Shown here in pieces: positions 21,665-29,661 of a stretch of DNA of 40,818 nucleotides. Location: positions 1-40,818 of the forward strand of contig CALMEG010000117.1 of NCBI GenBank assembly GCA_937863185.1, in the 5' to 3' direction. Position 1 is the stretch's first letter. Every line of letters begins with the position of its first letter. Below the pieces are notes generated by a model. That model had not been told where the DNA came from and made no database searches. It worked only from the letters and a program-made list of their open reading frames with translations. The translations under genes and the position numbers were made by a program. The stretch comes from an uncultured Paracoccaceae bacterium (GTDB lineage: Bacteria > Pseudomonadota > Alphaproteobacteria > Rhodobacterales > Rhodobacteraceae).

Positions 21665-22390
21665 TCAGTAGCCCCGCGGTGCGGCCGTCCCTCCGGCCGC
21701 GGCCATGACATCCGCCTGCCGCAGATGCCCGTCCCTGAGCGCCTGGAGATAGACCTCGCCCGTGCGCTGGACATGGACCGCAAGCGCCGCATCGAACTGC
21801 TCAAGACGCCCGTCGACAAGCATCCCGTGCAACGCGTGATGCTCGCGCAGAGATTCCGCGCGCCGTTCGGCATAGGGCGCGGTGACGTTGGCCCGCAATG
21901 CCGAAATACGCCCCGAAATCAGGCTGAAGGCGTCGCGCAGGTAGCTATTTCCGCAATGTTCGAAGGCAAGCGCATGAAAGCGGTCATCCAGCAGGCTATA
22001 GCCGCAATCGTCACCGCGCCCGAGGGCTTCGTCCATTTTCGTCAGAACCCCGGACATGTCGTCGAGATAGGCTGTGCGTGCATGGCACAGCGCGGCGCGC
22101 ACGGCCTGGGCCTCAAGCATCTGGCGATAGTCGCAGATCTGCGCGATATCCTCGGGCGAGGTCTGGAACACGAAGCTGCCGCGCTTGGGCAGCACCACGA
22201 CCAGCCCTTCTTTCGACAGCGCCGCCATCGCATCCCGGATGGGCGTGCGCGAAACGCCGAACTGCGCCACCAGACGGTCCTCCGAGATGTTCTCGCCCAT
22301 ATGCAACGCGCCGGTGATGATCGCCTCGCGGACCTGCGAGGCGACGATCTGGGCCAGAGACGGCTGGGGTTCGATACGTTTGAGCGGCAT
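21665..22390 (-). CDS. GntR family regulator, FCD (FadR) subfamily
   Basis: The N-terminal winged helix contains VREAIITGALHMGENISEDRLVAQFGVSRTPIRDAMAALSKEGLV. The C-terminal FCD helical domain carries acidic/His residues typical of metal or carboxylate ligand binding (D..H pattern in LLDDRFHALAFEHCGN, LREHHALHGML). ATG 22390 gives 241 residues. An in-frame ATG at 22441 would add 17 residues but lacks a ribosome site. It lies at the 3' end of the catabolic/TRAP operon on the same strand and is its probable regulator, sensing a carboxylate intermediate. Confidence 0.87.
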   Translation of the reverse strand: MPLKRIEPQPSLAQIVASQVREAIITGALHMGENISEDRLVAQFGVSRTPIRDAMAALSKEGLVVVLPKRGSFVFQTSPEDIAQICDYRQMLEAQAVRAALCHARTAYLDDMSGVLTKMDEALGRGDDCGYSLLDDRFHALAFEHCGNSYLRDAFSLISGRISALRANVTAPYAERRAESLREHHALHGMLVDGRLEQFDAALAVHVQRTGEVYLQALRDGHLRQADVMAAAGGTAAPRGY

Positions 22391-22509
22391 GGTGGTCTCG
22401 TGGCGAAGCCTCGGCTTTCGCAGCTCTCCCTTGTTATTCATGACACGACGCGCAGCGGGGCCGACGTCAATTATGCAAAACTCGCGCGACGCACTTTACA
22501 AGGGCCCGC

Positions 22510-23301
22510 TCAGTAGCTCCGCAGCGCGACCTTGGGGCTTTGGCCCGTCAACTCGTCATGCGCGCGGCGCGCACCTTCGATCAGCAGCGAAACCTCGTTG
22601 ATCCCGGCAACCAGCCGATAGCCCAGACGCTCCAGATCGGCCCAGTCGCGCCCCGCCCCGCGCACGGTCGCCAGCGGCATGTCGTGACGTGCGGCGATCT
22701 CTTCGATCCGCGCCAGAAGCGCCTGCACTTCGAGATGCTCCATCCGCTCCAGATGACCGGCCGATGCGGCAAGATCGTTCGGGCCGATGAAGATCGCGTC
22801 GATGCCCGGCACCGTGACGATCTCTTCGAGGTTGCGGACCGCCTCGACATGCTCGCATTGCAACATCAGCACCAGTTCGTCATGCGCCTGATCGCGCGCA
22901 TATTCCGGCCGCGCCCCCCAGTCCGAGCCGCGCACGATCGGCGCGGCATAGCCGCGATGGCCGCGCGGCGGATAGCGGAAGGCCGAGATGATATGTTCGG
23001 CCTGCGTGCGGGTATTGACCATCGGCACGATGAAGGACCGGAATCCCCGGTCGAGTGCGCGCTTGATCAGCGTATCCGACCCATCGGGCAGGCGCAGCAC
23101 GACTTCGCCCCCGGCGGCCTCGATGGCGCGGGCACAGGCGACCCAGTCTTCCAGCTCTCCGCGGCCATGCTCGCCGTCGATCACCATCACGTCCCAGCCG
23201 TGGCGGACCAGAATCTCGGCCACGTCCGGGTTGATCAGTTCGATCCAGCAGGCGGGAATCATCCCTCCTGCCTGCATGCGGGATTTAAGACGGTTTCTCA
23301 T
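22510..23301 (-). CDS. HpcH/HpaI family aldolase
   Basis: This is a metal-dependent class II aldolase of the HpcH/HpaI/citrate lyase beta fold, which usually cleaves 4-hydroxy-2-oxo acids to pyruvate and an aldehyde. It has 263 residues. The VMVIDGEHGRGELEDW segment holds the conserved D-x-E-H. VLRLPDGSDTLIKRALDRGFRSFIVPMVNT, the LMLQCEHVEAVRNLEEI metal glutamate and IDAIFIGPNDLAAS are family motifs. Its ATG overlaps the stop of the FAD dehydrogenase gene as ATGA, so the two are coupled. The exact substrate cannot be read from the sequence. Confidence 0.9.
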   Translation of the reverse strand: MRNRLKSRMQAGGMIPACWIELINPDVAEILVRHGWDVMVIDGEHGRGELEDWVACARAIEAAGGEVVLRLPDGSDTLIKRALDRGFRSFIVPMVNTRTQAEHIISAFRYPPRGHRGYAAPIVRGSDWGARPEYARDQAHDELVLMLQCEHVEAVRNLEEIVTVPGIDAIFIGPNDLAASAGHLERMEHLEVQALLARIEEIAARHDMPLATVRGAGRDWADLERLGYRLVAGINEVSLLIEGARRAHDELTGQSPKVALRSY

Positions 23302-24746
23302 ACGTCACCTGTTGTCATGTCAAAAACCTTGCCCGGATTGAGCACCCCCGCGGGATCCAGCGCAGCCTTGAGGCGGCGCATCAGGGCAAGCTCCTCGGAA
23401 GATCGGGTATAGCCCAGATAAGGCTTCTTGAGCAGTCCAATTCCATGCTCGGCTGAAACGGTGCCGCCGAATTCGCGCACGGTGCTGTAGACGATGCCCG
23501 CAATCGCAGCCATCGGCTGTTGTGCAGCACCGCGCGACAACGCCACGATATGCAGGTTGCCGTCGCCGATATGCCCGTAATAAACCGACAGCGCCTGCGG
23601 GATCTCCGCCGCAAGCCGTGCACGGCAAGCCCGGGCAAAGGCGTCCATGGCGGTGACCGGCAAGCCGATGTCGAAGGCGCAATGCGGCCCAAGTACGGTG
23701 CCGAATTCCGCGGCCGCATCACGGGTGCGCCAAAATGCGGCCACATCGGCCACGCTTTGCGAAATCGCGGCATCGGCAATCACGCCCTGCTCGAACAGCC
23801 CCTCGATCCAGCCCATGAAGCGGTGCGCGTCCACCTCGCCGCCCAACCCCTGCATCTCCACCAGCACATAGAACGCATGCGCCCCCTCGACCGGGCGGCG
23901 AACGCCCTTCACGGTGACCGTGGCCTCGTGCCAGTAATCGGGCCACATCACCTCGAAGGCCGACAGCATCGGGCCAAGGCCGCGCCGGGCCGCCGCAAGC
24001 AGCGCCATGACATCGTCATAGCTTTCCACCCCGCACAGCGCCGCATGGGTCGAGCCGGGCTTCGGATGCAGCCGCAGCACCGCGCGCGTGATGATGCCAA
24101 GCGTGCCTTCGGATCCCAGCATCAGCTGCTTGAGATCATAGCCCGCGTTGTTCTTGAGCATCTTGTTGAGACTGGTGACCAGCGTGCCATCTGCCAGCAC
24201 ATATTGCAGCCCGAGCACCATCTCGCGGGCCATGCCATAGCGGATAACGCGGTTGCCGCCGGCATTGGTCGACAGATTCCCCCCGATCTGGCACGAACCG
24301 CGCGCGCCCAGATCGAGCGCGATGAAAAACCCGGCCTCGTCCGCCGCCTTCTGGATCACCTCAAGCGGCGTGCCGGCTCGCACCGTGATCGTGGCCGAAG
24401 CCGGGTCGATCTCTTCCACGCCGGCAAAACGTTCGAGCGAGAGCATGACCGCACCGGCGATCGGATGCCCGCCGCCGGCCAGACCGGTCAGCCCGCCCTG
24501 CGGCACCACGACCACACCGTGCGCGGCGCAGATACGCATGGCTTCGGCCACACCCTCGGCGCTGTCGGGGCGCACCACCGCAAGCGGACGCACCGGCGCC
24601 AGGTAGCTGGTGTCCTGAAGGTTGCGCGCCGGGATCGCATCGCCGCACAGCAGCGCGCGCGCGTCGAACGTGGCACGCAATGCGGCCAGGCAGGCGTCGC
24701 CGCGCGAAGAAGACAGAGGGGGCATCTGGGTCATCCGGAGATCCAT
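23298..24746 (-). CDS. FAD-linked D-2-hydroxyacid dehydrogenase (GlcD/D-lactate dehydrogenase type)
   Basis: This is a PCMH-type flavoenzyme that probably oxidises a D-2-hydroxy acid to the 2-keto acid and passes electrons to quinone or ETF. Using ATG 24746 (MDLRMTQMPPLSSS) it has 482 residues; ATG 24734 is an alternative, and neither has a good ribosome site. Family signs are VVVVPQGGLTGLAGG, CQIGGNLSTNAGGNRVIRYG, LKQLMLGSEGTLGIITRAVLRL and the C-terminal YYGHIGDGNLHI and SAEHGIGLLKKPYLG. It lies between the TRAP genes and the aldolase and would generate the aldolase substrate. Confidence 0.9.
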   Translation of the reverse strand: MDLRMTQMPPLSSSRGDACLAALRATFDARALLCGDAIPARNLQDTSYLAPVRPLAVVRPDSAEGVAEAMRICAAHGVVVVPQGGLTGLAGGGHPIAGAVMLSLERFAGVEEIDPASATITVRAGTPLEVIQKAADEAGFFIALDLGARGSCQIGGNLSTNAGGNRVIRYGMAREMVLGLQYVLADGTLVTSLNKMLKNNAGYDLKQLMLGSEGTLGIITRAVLRLHPKPGSTHAALCGVESYDDVMALLAAARRGLGPMLSAFEVMWPDYWHEATVTVKGVRRPVEGAHAFYVLVEMQGLGGEVDAHRFMGWIEGLFEQGVIADAAISQSVADVAAFWRTRDAAAEFGTVLGPHCAFDIGLPVTAMDAFARACRARLAAEIPQALSVYYGHIGDGNLHIVALSRGAAQQPMAAIAGIVYSTVREFGGTVSAEHGIGLLKKPYLGYTRSSEELALMRRLKAALDPAGVLNPGKVFDMTTGDV

Positions 24747-24799
24747 CAAAGAATGGTCCGGCGCCGCATCGGAAGGCGGCGCCGGACATGTGATCGGGT

Positions 24800-25810
24800 T
24801 TACTGCCCGCGCAGCTTGGCAAGCTCTGCCATCAGCAGGTCGAAGTTCTCCTTGCCGACACTTTCGAGGCTGGCTTCATAGACCGGGGCGACCAGTTCGC
24901 GCAGCTTCGTCATTTCCTCGGCCGACAGCTCGGACACTTCCATGCCATGCGCCTTGAGTTCCTCGAGCGCCTCGCCCGTGGCCGCACGCGATCGGGCGAT
25001 CTGCGCATCGCGCCCTTCGTCGGCGCATTGCTGCACCAGCGCCTGCTCGTCGGCATTCAGCCCTTCCCAGACTTGCCGGGACATCAGTACCGGTGTCGGA
25101 GAATAGGCATGACGGGTCAGCGTCAGATATTTCTGAACCTCGAAGAACTTGGTCGCGAGGATGAGGGGCAGCGGGTTTTCCTGCCCGTCCACGGCGCCCG
25201 TTTCCAGCGCGGTGAAGACCTCGCCAAAGGCCATCGGCACCGGGTTTGCGCCAAGCCGGCGGAAGGTATCCAGGAAGATCGGGTTTTGCATCACGCGGAA
25301 GTTCAGCCCGCTGAACCCCCCGACCTCGTCAATCGGATGCTTGGAGTTGGTGGCATTGCGGAAGCCGTTTTCCCAGATCGACAGCAAGATCAGGTCATGC
25401 GCCGGCATCTTGGCGGCGACATGGTCGTAATATGGGCCGGTCATGATCGCATCGACCTCTTCGTCCGAGGCGAACATGAAAGGCAACTCGAAGGCTGACA
25501 TCGCAGGCTCGATCCCGCCGATCGCCGCCGCGCCCGTCACCACCATCTCGATCGAGCCCGAGCGCACGGACTGCGTCGCCTCGGCATCGTCGCCAAGCTG
25601 GCCGTTATAGAAACCCTTGAGCTTCATCTTGCCCTCGGAGCCCGCCTCAAGGCAGGCCGACATGCCATCGATCCCGGCCGAAACCGGATGATCCTCGGAC
25701 GCGCCGTTAGAGACCTTGAACGTATGGCTGCCAATCTCAGCCGAGGCCGGGAACGCAACCGAACAGGTCAGGGCAACGGCCAGAAGCCCTTTGGTGATCT
25801 TGGTGTTCAT
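24800..25810 (-). CDS. TRAP transporter solute-binding protein (DctP family)
   Basis: This is a periplasmic binding protein of a tripartite ATP-independent transporter. ATG 25810 is preceded by GGAGGAAA and gives 336 residues. The signal peptide MNTKITKGLLAVALTCSVAFPASA ends at ASA/E. The DctP pattern is clear: GQLGDDAEATQSVRSGSIEMVV, WENGFRNATNSKHPI, and LNFRVMQNPIFLDTFRRLGANPVPMAFGEVFTALETGAVDGQENP, where the Arg that usually binds the ligand carboxylate lies in FRVMQNP. A carboxylate ligand is therefore likely. Confidence 0.95.
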   Translation of the reverse strand: MNTKITKGLLAVALTCSVAFPASAEIGSHTFKVSNGASEDHPVSAGIDGMSACLEAGSEGKMKLKGFYNGQLGDDAEATQSVRSGSIEMVVTGAAAIGGIEPAMSAFELPFMFASDEEVDAIMTGPYYDHVAAKMPAHDLILLSIWENGFRNATNSKHPIDEVGGFSGLNFRVMQNPIFLDTFRRLGANPVPMAFGEVFTALETGAVDGQENPLPLILATKFFEVQKYLTLTRHAYSPTPVLMSRQVWEGLNADEQALVQQCADEGRDAQIARSRAATGEALEELKAHGMEVSELSAEEMTKLRELVAPVYEASLESVGKENFDLLMAELAKLRGQ

Positions 25811-25860
25811 CGACTTTCCTCCCATGGATATGTCGTGTGAAAGGCCGCGGGAAGCGGCAG

Positions 25861-27138
25861 TTATCGCAGCCACCCAAGCGGGGTGAGCACGAGTTGCGGA
25901 AACATGACCAGAAGCAGAAGCACACCGACCTGCGCGGCAAGAAACGGCAGCGAGCCATGCGCAACCTTGTGCATCGGCACACCCGAAACTCCGGCGGAAA
26001 CTGAAAGCACGATGCCGACGGGCGGCGTCACAAGGCCGATGGCCGTGTTGATCACGAAGATCACCCCAAAGTAGATCGGGTCGATCCCGGCTTCCTCCAC
26101 CACCGGCAAAAGTACCGGCGCCAGGATCAGGATCGTCGGCCCCATGTCGAGCATGGTCCCGATGACAAGGATCAGCGCCATGATCGCCAGCAGCAGAATC
26201 CGGGGGTGATCGACCAGCGGCGCGACCAGATCGAGAACGATCCCCGACAGATCCGCAATGGCGATGAACCACGATGTCGCCAGGGCCGCCGCCGCAAGCA
26301 TCATCACCACCGAAGTGGTCAGCGCGGCATTGCGGAACACCATGAACAATTCGGCGATCTTCAGCTCGCGGTGGATCACGAGGCCGACGAACAGCGCATA
26401 GACTGCCGCGATGACCGCCGCTTCGGTCGGGGTCACGATACCAAAGCGAATACCGCCAAGAATGATCGCAGGCAGGCCAAGCGCCCAGACCGCCTCTCGC
26501 GTGGCCCTGAGGCGCGCGGACCAGGGCTGGCGCGGCAGCGGTTTCACATTCTCGCGCCGGGCGACGAAAATCCACACCGCAAGCGCCGAGATCCCCATCA
26601 TCGCGCCGGGCACGATCCCTGCCATGAACAGCTGGCTGATCGACAGGTTGGTGGCCACACCGAAGATGATATAGGCGATGGACGGCGGAATGATCGGGGC
26701 GATGATACCCCCCGAAGCCATCAGGCCGACCGAGCGCGCCTCGTCATGACCTGCGGCGCGCATCATCGGCACCAGAATCGAGATCAGCGCCGCCGTATCG
26801 GCCGCGGCCGAGCCCGACAGCGAGGCCAGGATAATCGCGGCAAAGATCGCCACCACGCCAAGCCCACCTCGCAGATGGCCCACGAAGGCCATGGCAAAGG
26901 CGATGATGCGCTTGGACATGCCGCCTGCATTCATCAACTCGCCCGCCAGCAGGAAGAAGGGAATTGCCAGCAGCGAGAAGTTGTTGGCCCCCACGACAAG
27001 CCGCTGCGTGATGATCTGCGGATCGAACAGATCCAGCTCAAGCCCCATCGTGACCGCGCAGATCACCAGCGCGAAGGCGACCGGCACACCCGTCGCAAGC
27101 GTCGCCCCGAGGGTTGCGATGAAGATAATCAGGCTCAT
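25861..27138 (-). CDS. TRAP transporter large permease (DctM family)
   Basis: This is the large inner-membrane subunit that moves solute by Na+ or H+ symport. ATG 27138 (MSLIIFIATLGATLATGVPVAFAL) gives 425 residues with about 12 hydrophobic helices. Signatures include NNFSLLAIPFFLLAGELMNAGGMSKRI, SGSAAADTAALISILVPMM and the ILGGIRFGIVTPTEAAVIA region. Its start overlaps the DctQ stop (ATGA), and the binding-protein gene follows after 50 nt. Confidence 0.95.
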   Translation of the reverse strand: MSLIIFIATLGATLATGVPVAFALVICAVTMGLELDLFDPQIITQRLVVGANNFSLLAIPFFLLAGELMNAGGMSKRIIAFAMAFVGHLRGGLGVVAIFAAIILASLSGSAAADTAALISILVPMMRAAGHDEARSVGLMASGGIIAPIIPPSIAYIIFGVATNLSISQLFMAGIVPGAMMGISALAVWIFVARRENVKPLPRQPWSARLRATREAVWALGLPAIILGGIRFGIVTPTEAAVIAAVYALFVGLVIHRELKIAELFMVFRNAALTTSVVMMLAAAALATSWFIAIADLSGIVLDLVAPLVDHPRILLLAIMALILVIGTMLDMGPTILILAPVLLPVVEEAGIDPIYFGVIFVINTAIGLVTPPVGIVLSVSAGVSGVPMHKVAHGSLPFLAAQVGVLLLLVMFPQLVLTPLGWLR

Positions 27139-27638
27139 TGGTGCAACTCTCCCAGGGGGCGCGGCGGATCGACCAGCCGTCCGGTCGCATAGCCCAGCAT
27201 CCGCGCTGCCGCGATCAGCCCGATCACGAAGCTCATGGGAAGCGCCACGCCAAAGACCCAGATCATCGGAAGCTTGGTAACAGGCGCGGTGTTGGTGGCG
27301 TTGACATGCCATTGCTGGATCGTGCCGACCAGGATCAGCAGGCAAACCCCAAGCACCAGCGCATTCGCGATGGTCAGAAGCACCCGCCGCATCCCCGGCG
27401 AGGCGGTGGTGACAAGCAGGTCAAACCCCATGTGCAGGTTGCGCCTGCTGGCCGTCATCGCCCCCAGGAAGATTAGCCAGACGAAGCAAAAGCGCGACAT
27501 CTCTTCCGAGATATCGATGCCTGAACCGAAGCCGTAGCGCAGCACGACATTGACGAAGACCATCACGGTCATCGCCGCCAAGAGCCCCACCAGCGCAATG
27601 TCGACAAGGCGAAAGAACAGGATCTCGATCTGTTTCAT
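27135..27638 (-). CDS. TRAP transporter small permease (DctQ family)
   Basis: This is the small four-helix membrane subunit of the TRAP transporter. ATG 27638 (MKQIEILFFRLVDIALVGLLAAMTVMVFVNVVLRYGFG) gives 167 residues. The NVVLRYGFG, SEEMSRFCFVWLIFLGAMTASRRNLHMGFD and LPMSFVIGLI segments are typical. It overlaps the SDR stop upstream and the DctM start downstream, both as ATGA. Confidence 0.93.
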   Translation of the reverse strand: MKQIEILFFRLVDIALVGLLAAMTVMVFVNVVLRYGFGSGIDISEEMSRFCFVWLIFLGAMTASRRNLHMGFDLLVTTASPGMRRVLLTIANALVLGVCLLILVGTIQQWHVNATNTAPVTKLPMIWVFGVALPMSFVIGLIAAARMLGYATGRLVDPPRPLGELHQ

Positions 27639-28357
27639 TTGCGGCCTCCTGCAACGCGGATCACCTCGCCCGAGACGTAGGCCGCGCCGAACAGCAGCCA
27701 TTCGGCCGCCTCGGCCACCTCTTGCACAGTGCCAAGCCGTGCGGCAGGAATGCCCGCGGTTGTCGCCTCGAGCGCGGTGCGGCTGGCAAAAAGCTGAGTC
27801 TGGATCTCGGTATCTATGATGCCCGGCGCCAGGGCATTGACACGCAGACCAGGCGCCAGATCGCGCGCCATGGCCGCCGTTAGCGCCAGAAGCGCGCCCT
27901 TGGTCGCCCCGTAGATCGCGTGGCCGGGCGCGCCGCCGTTCATCCCTGCGATCGAGGCCATATTGACGATGCCGGCAGCCGGATGTGCGCTGCGGGCCCG
28001 CAGAAACGCCGCCGTCGCCAGAAGCGTGCCGCGCAGATTGATGCCGAGCACCCGGTCGACCTCGGCCACATCCAGTGCGGCAAGATCCATCTTCCGTCCG
28101 ATGATGCCGGCATTGTTCACCAGATGCGTGGGAGCGACAGTCAGGGCGAGTTCGGCACGCGAAACCGCCTCGGGGTCGGAAATATCGACCTGCTGGACAA
28201 GCGCGCGCGCGCCAAGATGCCCCGCCGCATGGTCCAGGGCCGCAGGGTCGACATCCCAAAGGATTGCCCGCGCCCCCCGCGCGATCACGCGCTCGGCAAT
28301 CGCCAGGCCGATCCCCTTTGCTCCGCCAGTAATCAGAACGACCGCATCCTGCATCAT
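27635..28357 (-). CDS. Short-chain dehydrogenase/reductase
   Basis: This is an NAD(P)-dependent classical SDR, probably oxidising a hydroxy group on the imported compound or an intermediate. ATG 28357 overlaps the lyase stop as TGATG and gives 240 residues; a second ATG lies 3 nt on. The TGGAKGIG cofactor turn is at about 10-17. NNAG, the catalytic Ser in NMASIAG and YGATK (Tyr/Lys) are all present, as is the C-terminal AYVSGEVIRVAGG. The substrate is unknown. Confidence 0.92.
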   Translation of the reverse strand: MMQDAVVLITGGAKGIGLAIAERVIARGARAILWDVDPAALDHAAGHLGARALVQQVDISDPEAVSRAELALTVAPTHLVNNAGIIGRKMDLAALDVAEVDRVLGINLRGTLLATAAFLRARSAHPAAGIVNMASIAGMNGGAPGHAIYGATKGALLALTAAMARDLAPGLRVNALAPGIIDTEIQTQLFASRTALEATTAGIPAARLGTVQEVAEAAEWLLFGAAYVSGEVIRVAGGRK

Positions 28358-29238
28358 CAAGCCCCCCCGACTTCCTCATCCACCTCGAAGCGGTGGGCAA
28401 AGTCCTGATGGGGGCCAAGACCGATCAGGTCGCAGAAGCGGGCATAGTCATAACCCGTTTGCGGCAGGCGGCCACTGCCGGGCAGTTCGGCAAGGCTTGC
28501 GGCTTGCGCGCCAAACGATGCAAAAAGCCCGTGCACCGCCATGAGGCAAATAGAAAACCCCATCTCCTCAAGGCCTTGCAGAGACAGTTGTGCCGCATCG
28601 GTGCCATCGACAATGCTGATGACCTTGCGCCCGGCAAGGCCGCGCGCGATGCCTTCTACCTCGGCTCGGGTTTTCACCCCGTCGACAAAAACCAGATCGA
28701 CGCCCAGGCCTGCATAGCGCTTCGCCCGTTCGAGCGCGGCGTCAAGCCCCTGCCCGGGCAGTGCATCGGTGCGCGCGATCACGACGATGTCGCCAAACTC
28801 TTCGCGCGCGGCCAACGCGGCCTTAAGCCGGGCCTCGGCCTCAGAGACGGGCACCACCCTCACGCCGGCCAGCTGGCCGCAGCGTTTGGGCGAGACTTGG
28901 TCTTCGAGATGCAGGGCAGCAACCCCGGCCTGGATGTAATCGGCCACGGCACGGCGAATGTTAAGTGGCCCGCCATAGCCGGTATCGGCATCGGCAATCA
29001 CCGGAACCCCGGCCACACGGCACATCGCGCGGGCATGCTCGGCCATTTCGGTCTGGGTCATGAGGCCAAGATCGGGCATGCCGATCCGGCTTGCCGTCGC
29101 GCCAAGCCCGGTCATGTAGACCGCCTCGAACCCTGCCTGCGCGACCAGCCGTGCTCCAAGCGCGTCAATCGCGCCAGGCGCCGCAAGAATACGCGGATCA
29201 GACAGCCGCTGCCGGAATCGTTTTGCCGACATCGTCAT
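28357..29238 (-). CDS. Isocitrate lyase/PEP mutase superfamily lyase
   Basis: This cytosolic Mg-dependent lyase belongs to the PrpB/oxaloacetate decarboxylase/dimethylmalate lyase group. ATG 29238 (MTMSAKRFRQRLSDPRIL) gives 293 residues; TTG 29253 is an alternative. The metal motif DADTGYG is at 83-89 and HLEDQVSPKRCGQLAG contains the active-site loop Cys120. The residue after KRCG is Gln122 where PrpB-type enzymes usually have His, which may point to a different substrate. It is the first enzyme of the operon and has no good ribosome site of its own, because its ATG overlaps the stop of a 12-codon leader ORF. Confidence 0.87.
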   Translation of the reverse strand: MTMSAKRFRQRLSDPRILAAPGAIDALGARLVAQAGFEAVYMTGLGATASRIGMPDLGLMTQTEMAEHARAMCRVAGVPVIADADTGYGGPLNIRRAVADYIQAGVAALHLEDQVSPKRCGQLAGVRVVPVSEAEARLKAALAAREEFGDIVVIARTDALPGQGLDAALERAKRYAGLGVDLVFVDGVKTRAEVEGIARGLAGRKVISIVDGTDAAQLSLQGLEEMGFSICLMAVHGLFASFGAQAASLAELPGSGRLPQTGYDYARFCDLIGLGPHQDFAHRFEVDEEVGGA

Positions 29239-29273
29239 CCGATCGCCCCGCAATCCGGTGCTGCATCATACAT
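29235..29273 (-). CDS. Short leader ORF (12 aa) coupled to the lyase gene
   Basis: ATG 29273 is preceded by GGGAGGA with a 7-nt spacer, the strongest ribosome site of this transcript. It opens MYDAAPDCGAIG and stops at TGA 29237-29235, which overlaps the lyase ATG (29238) as ATGA. Every base is visible in the sequence, but whether the peptide matters or only delivers ribosomes to the lyase gene is inference. It is too short for family comparison. Confidence 0.55.
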   Translation of the reverse strand: MYDAAPDCGAIG

Positions 29274-29294
29274 GCCATCTCCTCCCGCAAAACA

Positions 29295-29324
29295 TGTAAC
29301 ATGTTATGTATAAGATACGTCAAG
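29295..29324 (-). promoter_or_regulatory. Promoter of the catabolic operon with overlapping palindromic operator
   Basis: On the minus strand TTGACG (29319-29324) and TTACAT (29295-29300) are 18 bp apart. A perfect 10-bp palindrome TAACATGTTA (29298-29307) overlaps the -10 box and spacer. This is where a repressor would act, and the operon's GntR/FCD protein is the obvious candidate. The promoter call is moderate; the palindrome is directly seen. Confidence 0.5.
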
Positions 29325-29485
29325 CATCATTTTCCCCCTACAGATACGGTACAACTACCGTTGAAAATCAGCACTTTGCGCCTTCGAGACCCACATCCGG
29401 CCCCGTGGATCGGTGACGGCGGCCCGACGAAACGTGGCGGAACGGACGCAATCCCCGCTTGAGAACGGGGATCCGGCGCCGGGCA

Positions 29486-29513
29486 TTGATTCTCGGACGC
29501 ACCGGCATATGAT
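29486..29513 (+). promoter_or_regulatory. Sigma-70 promoter of the topAI-yjhQ operon
   Basis: TTGATT (29486-29491) and TATGAT (29508-29513) are separated by 16 bp, each one or two bases from consensus. Transcription would start near 29520, leaving a leader of about 140 nt before topAI. The remaining 29325-29485 part of this 388-bp gap has one GC-rich inverted repeat (29451-29457 with 29466-29472) and no recognisable gene. Confidence 0.7.
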
Positions 29514-29549
29514 GTCCCCGCGCCCTTGTTGCGCAATGATGGAGACTGG

Positions 29550-29567
29550 ATGTCAGAGCTTGTGTGA
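29550..29567 (+). CDS. Candidate five-codon regulatory leader ORF (MSELV)
   Basis: ATG 29550 has GGAG 5 nt upstream (29541-29544) and encodes MSELV, then TGA at 29565-29567. An overlapping frame from ATG 29536 (MMETGCQSLCDRVL, stop 29578-29580) has no ribosome site. The last codon and stop of MSELV lie within the segment that can pair with the topAI ribosome-site region. In E. coli, topAI is controlled by a translated upstream leader ORF (toiL); the peptide here is not recognisably the same, so the parallel is positional. Confidence 0.45.
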   Translation: MSELV

Positions 29568-29655
29568 TCGGGTTCTCTGAAGATCAGAGAGCCAGGTGAT
29601 CCGGAAACGGCGGGCCGCACGGCGGCTGGCCTTGTTTTTCATACAATCACACGAG
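29559..29655 (+). promoter_or_regulatory. Structured leader able to mask the topAI ribosome site
   Basis: Bases 29559-29568 can pair with 29646-29655 over 10 bp with one U-G pair. The 3' side reaches into the weak ribosome-site region (ACGAGA) just before the topAI ATG. Inside this long stem sits a hairpin, 29571-29580 with 29584-29593, with a 10-bp stem (one U-G) and AGA loop. The 5' strand of the long stem contains the stop codon of the MSELV leader ORF, so a ribosome there would open it. The pairings were found by eye. Confidence 0.5.
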
Positions 29656-29661
29656 ACTTCC

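Noticed and set aside
29451-29472. Inverted repeat ATCCCCG/CGGGGAT as a terminator
   Set aside because: No T-tract follows on either strand, and no gene ends there.
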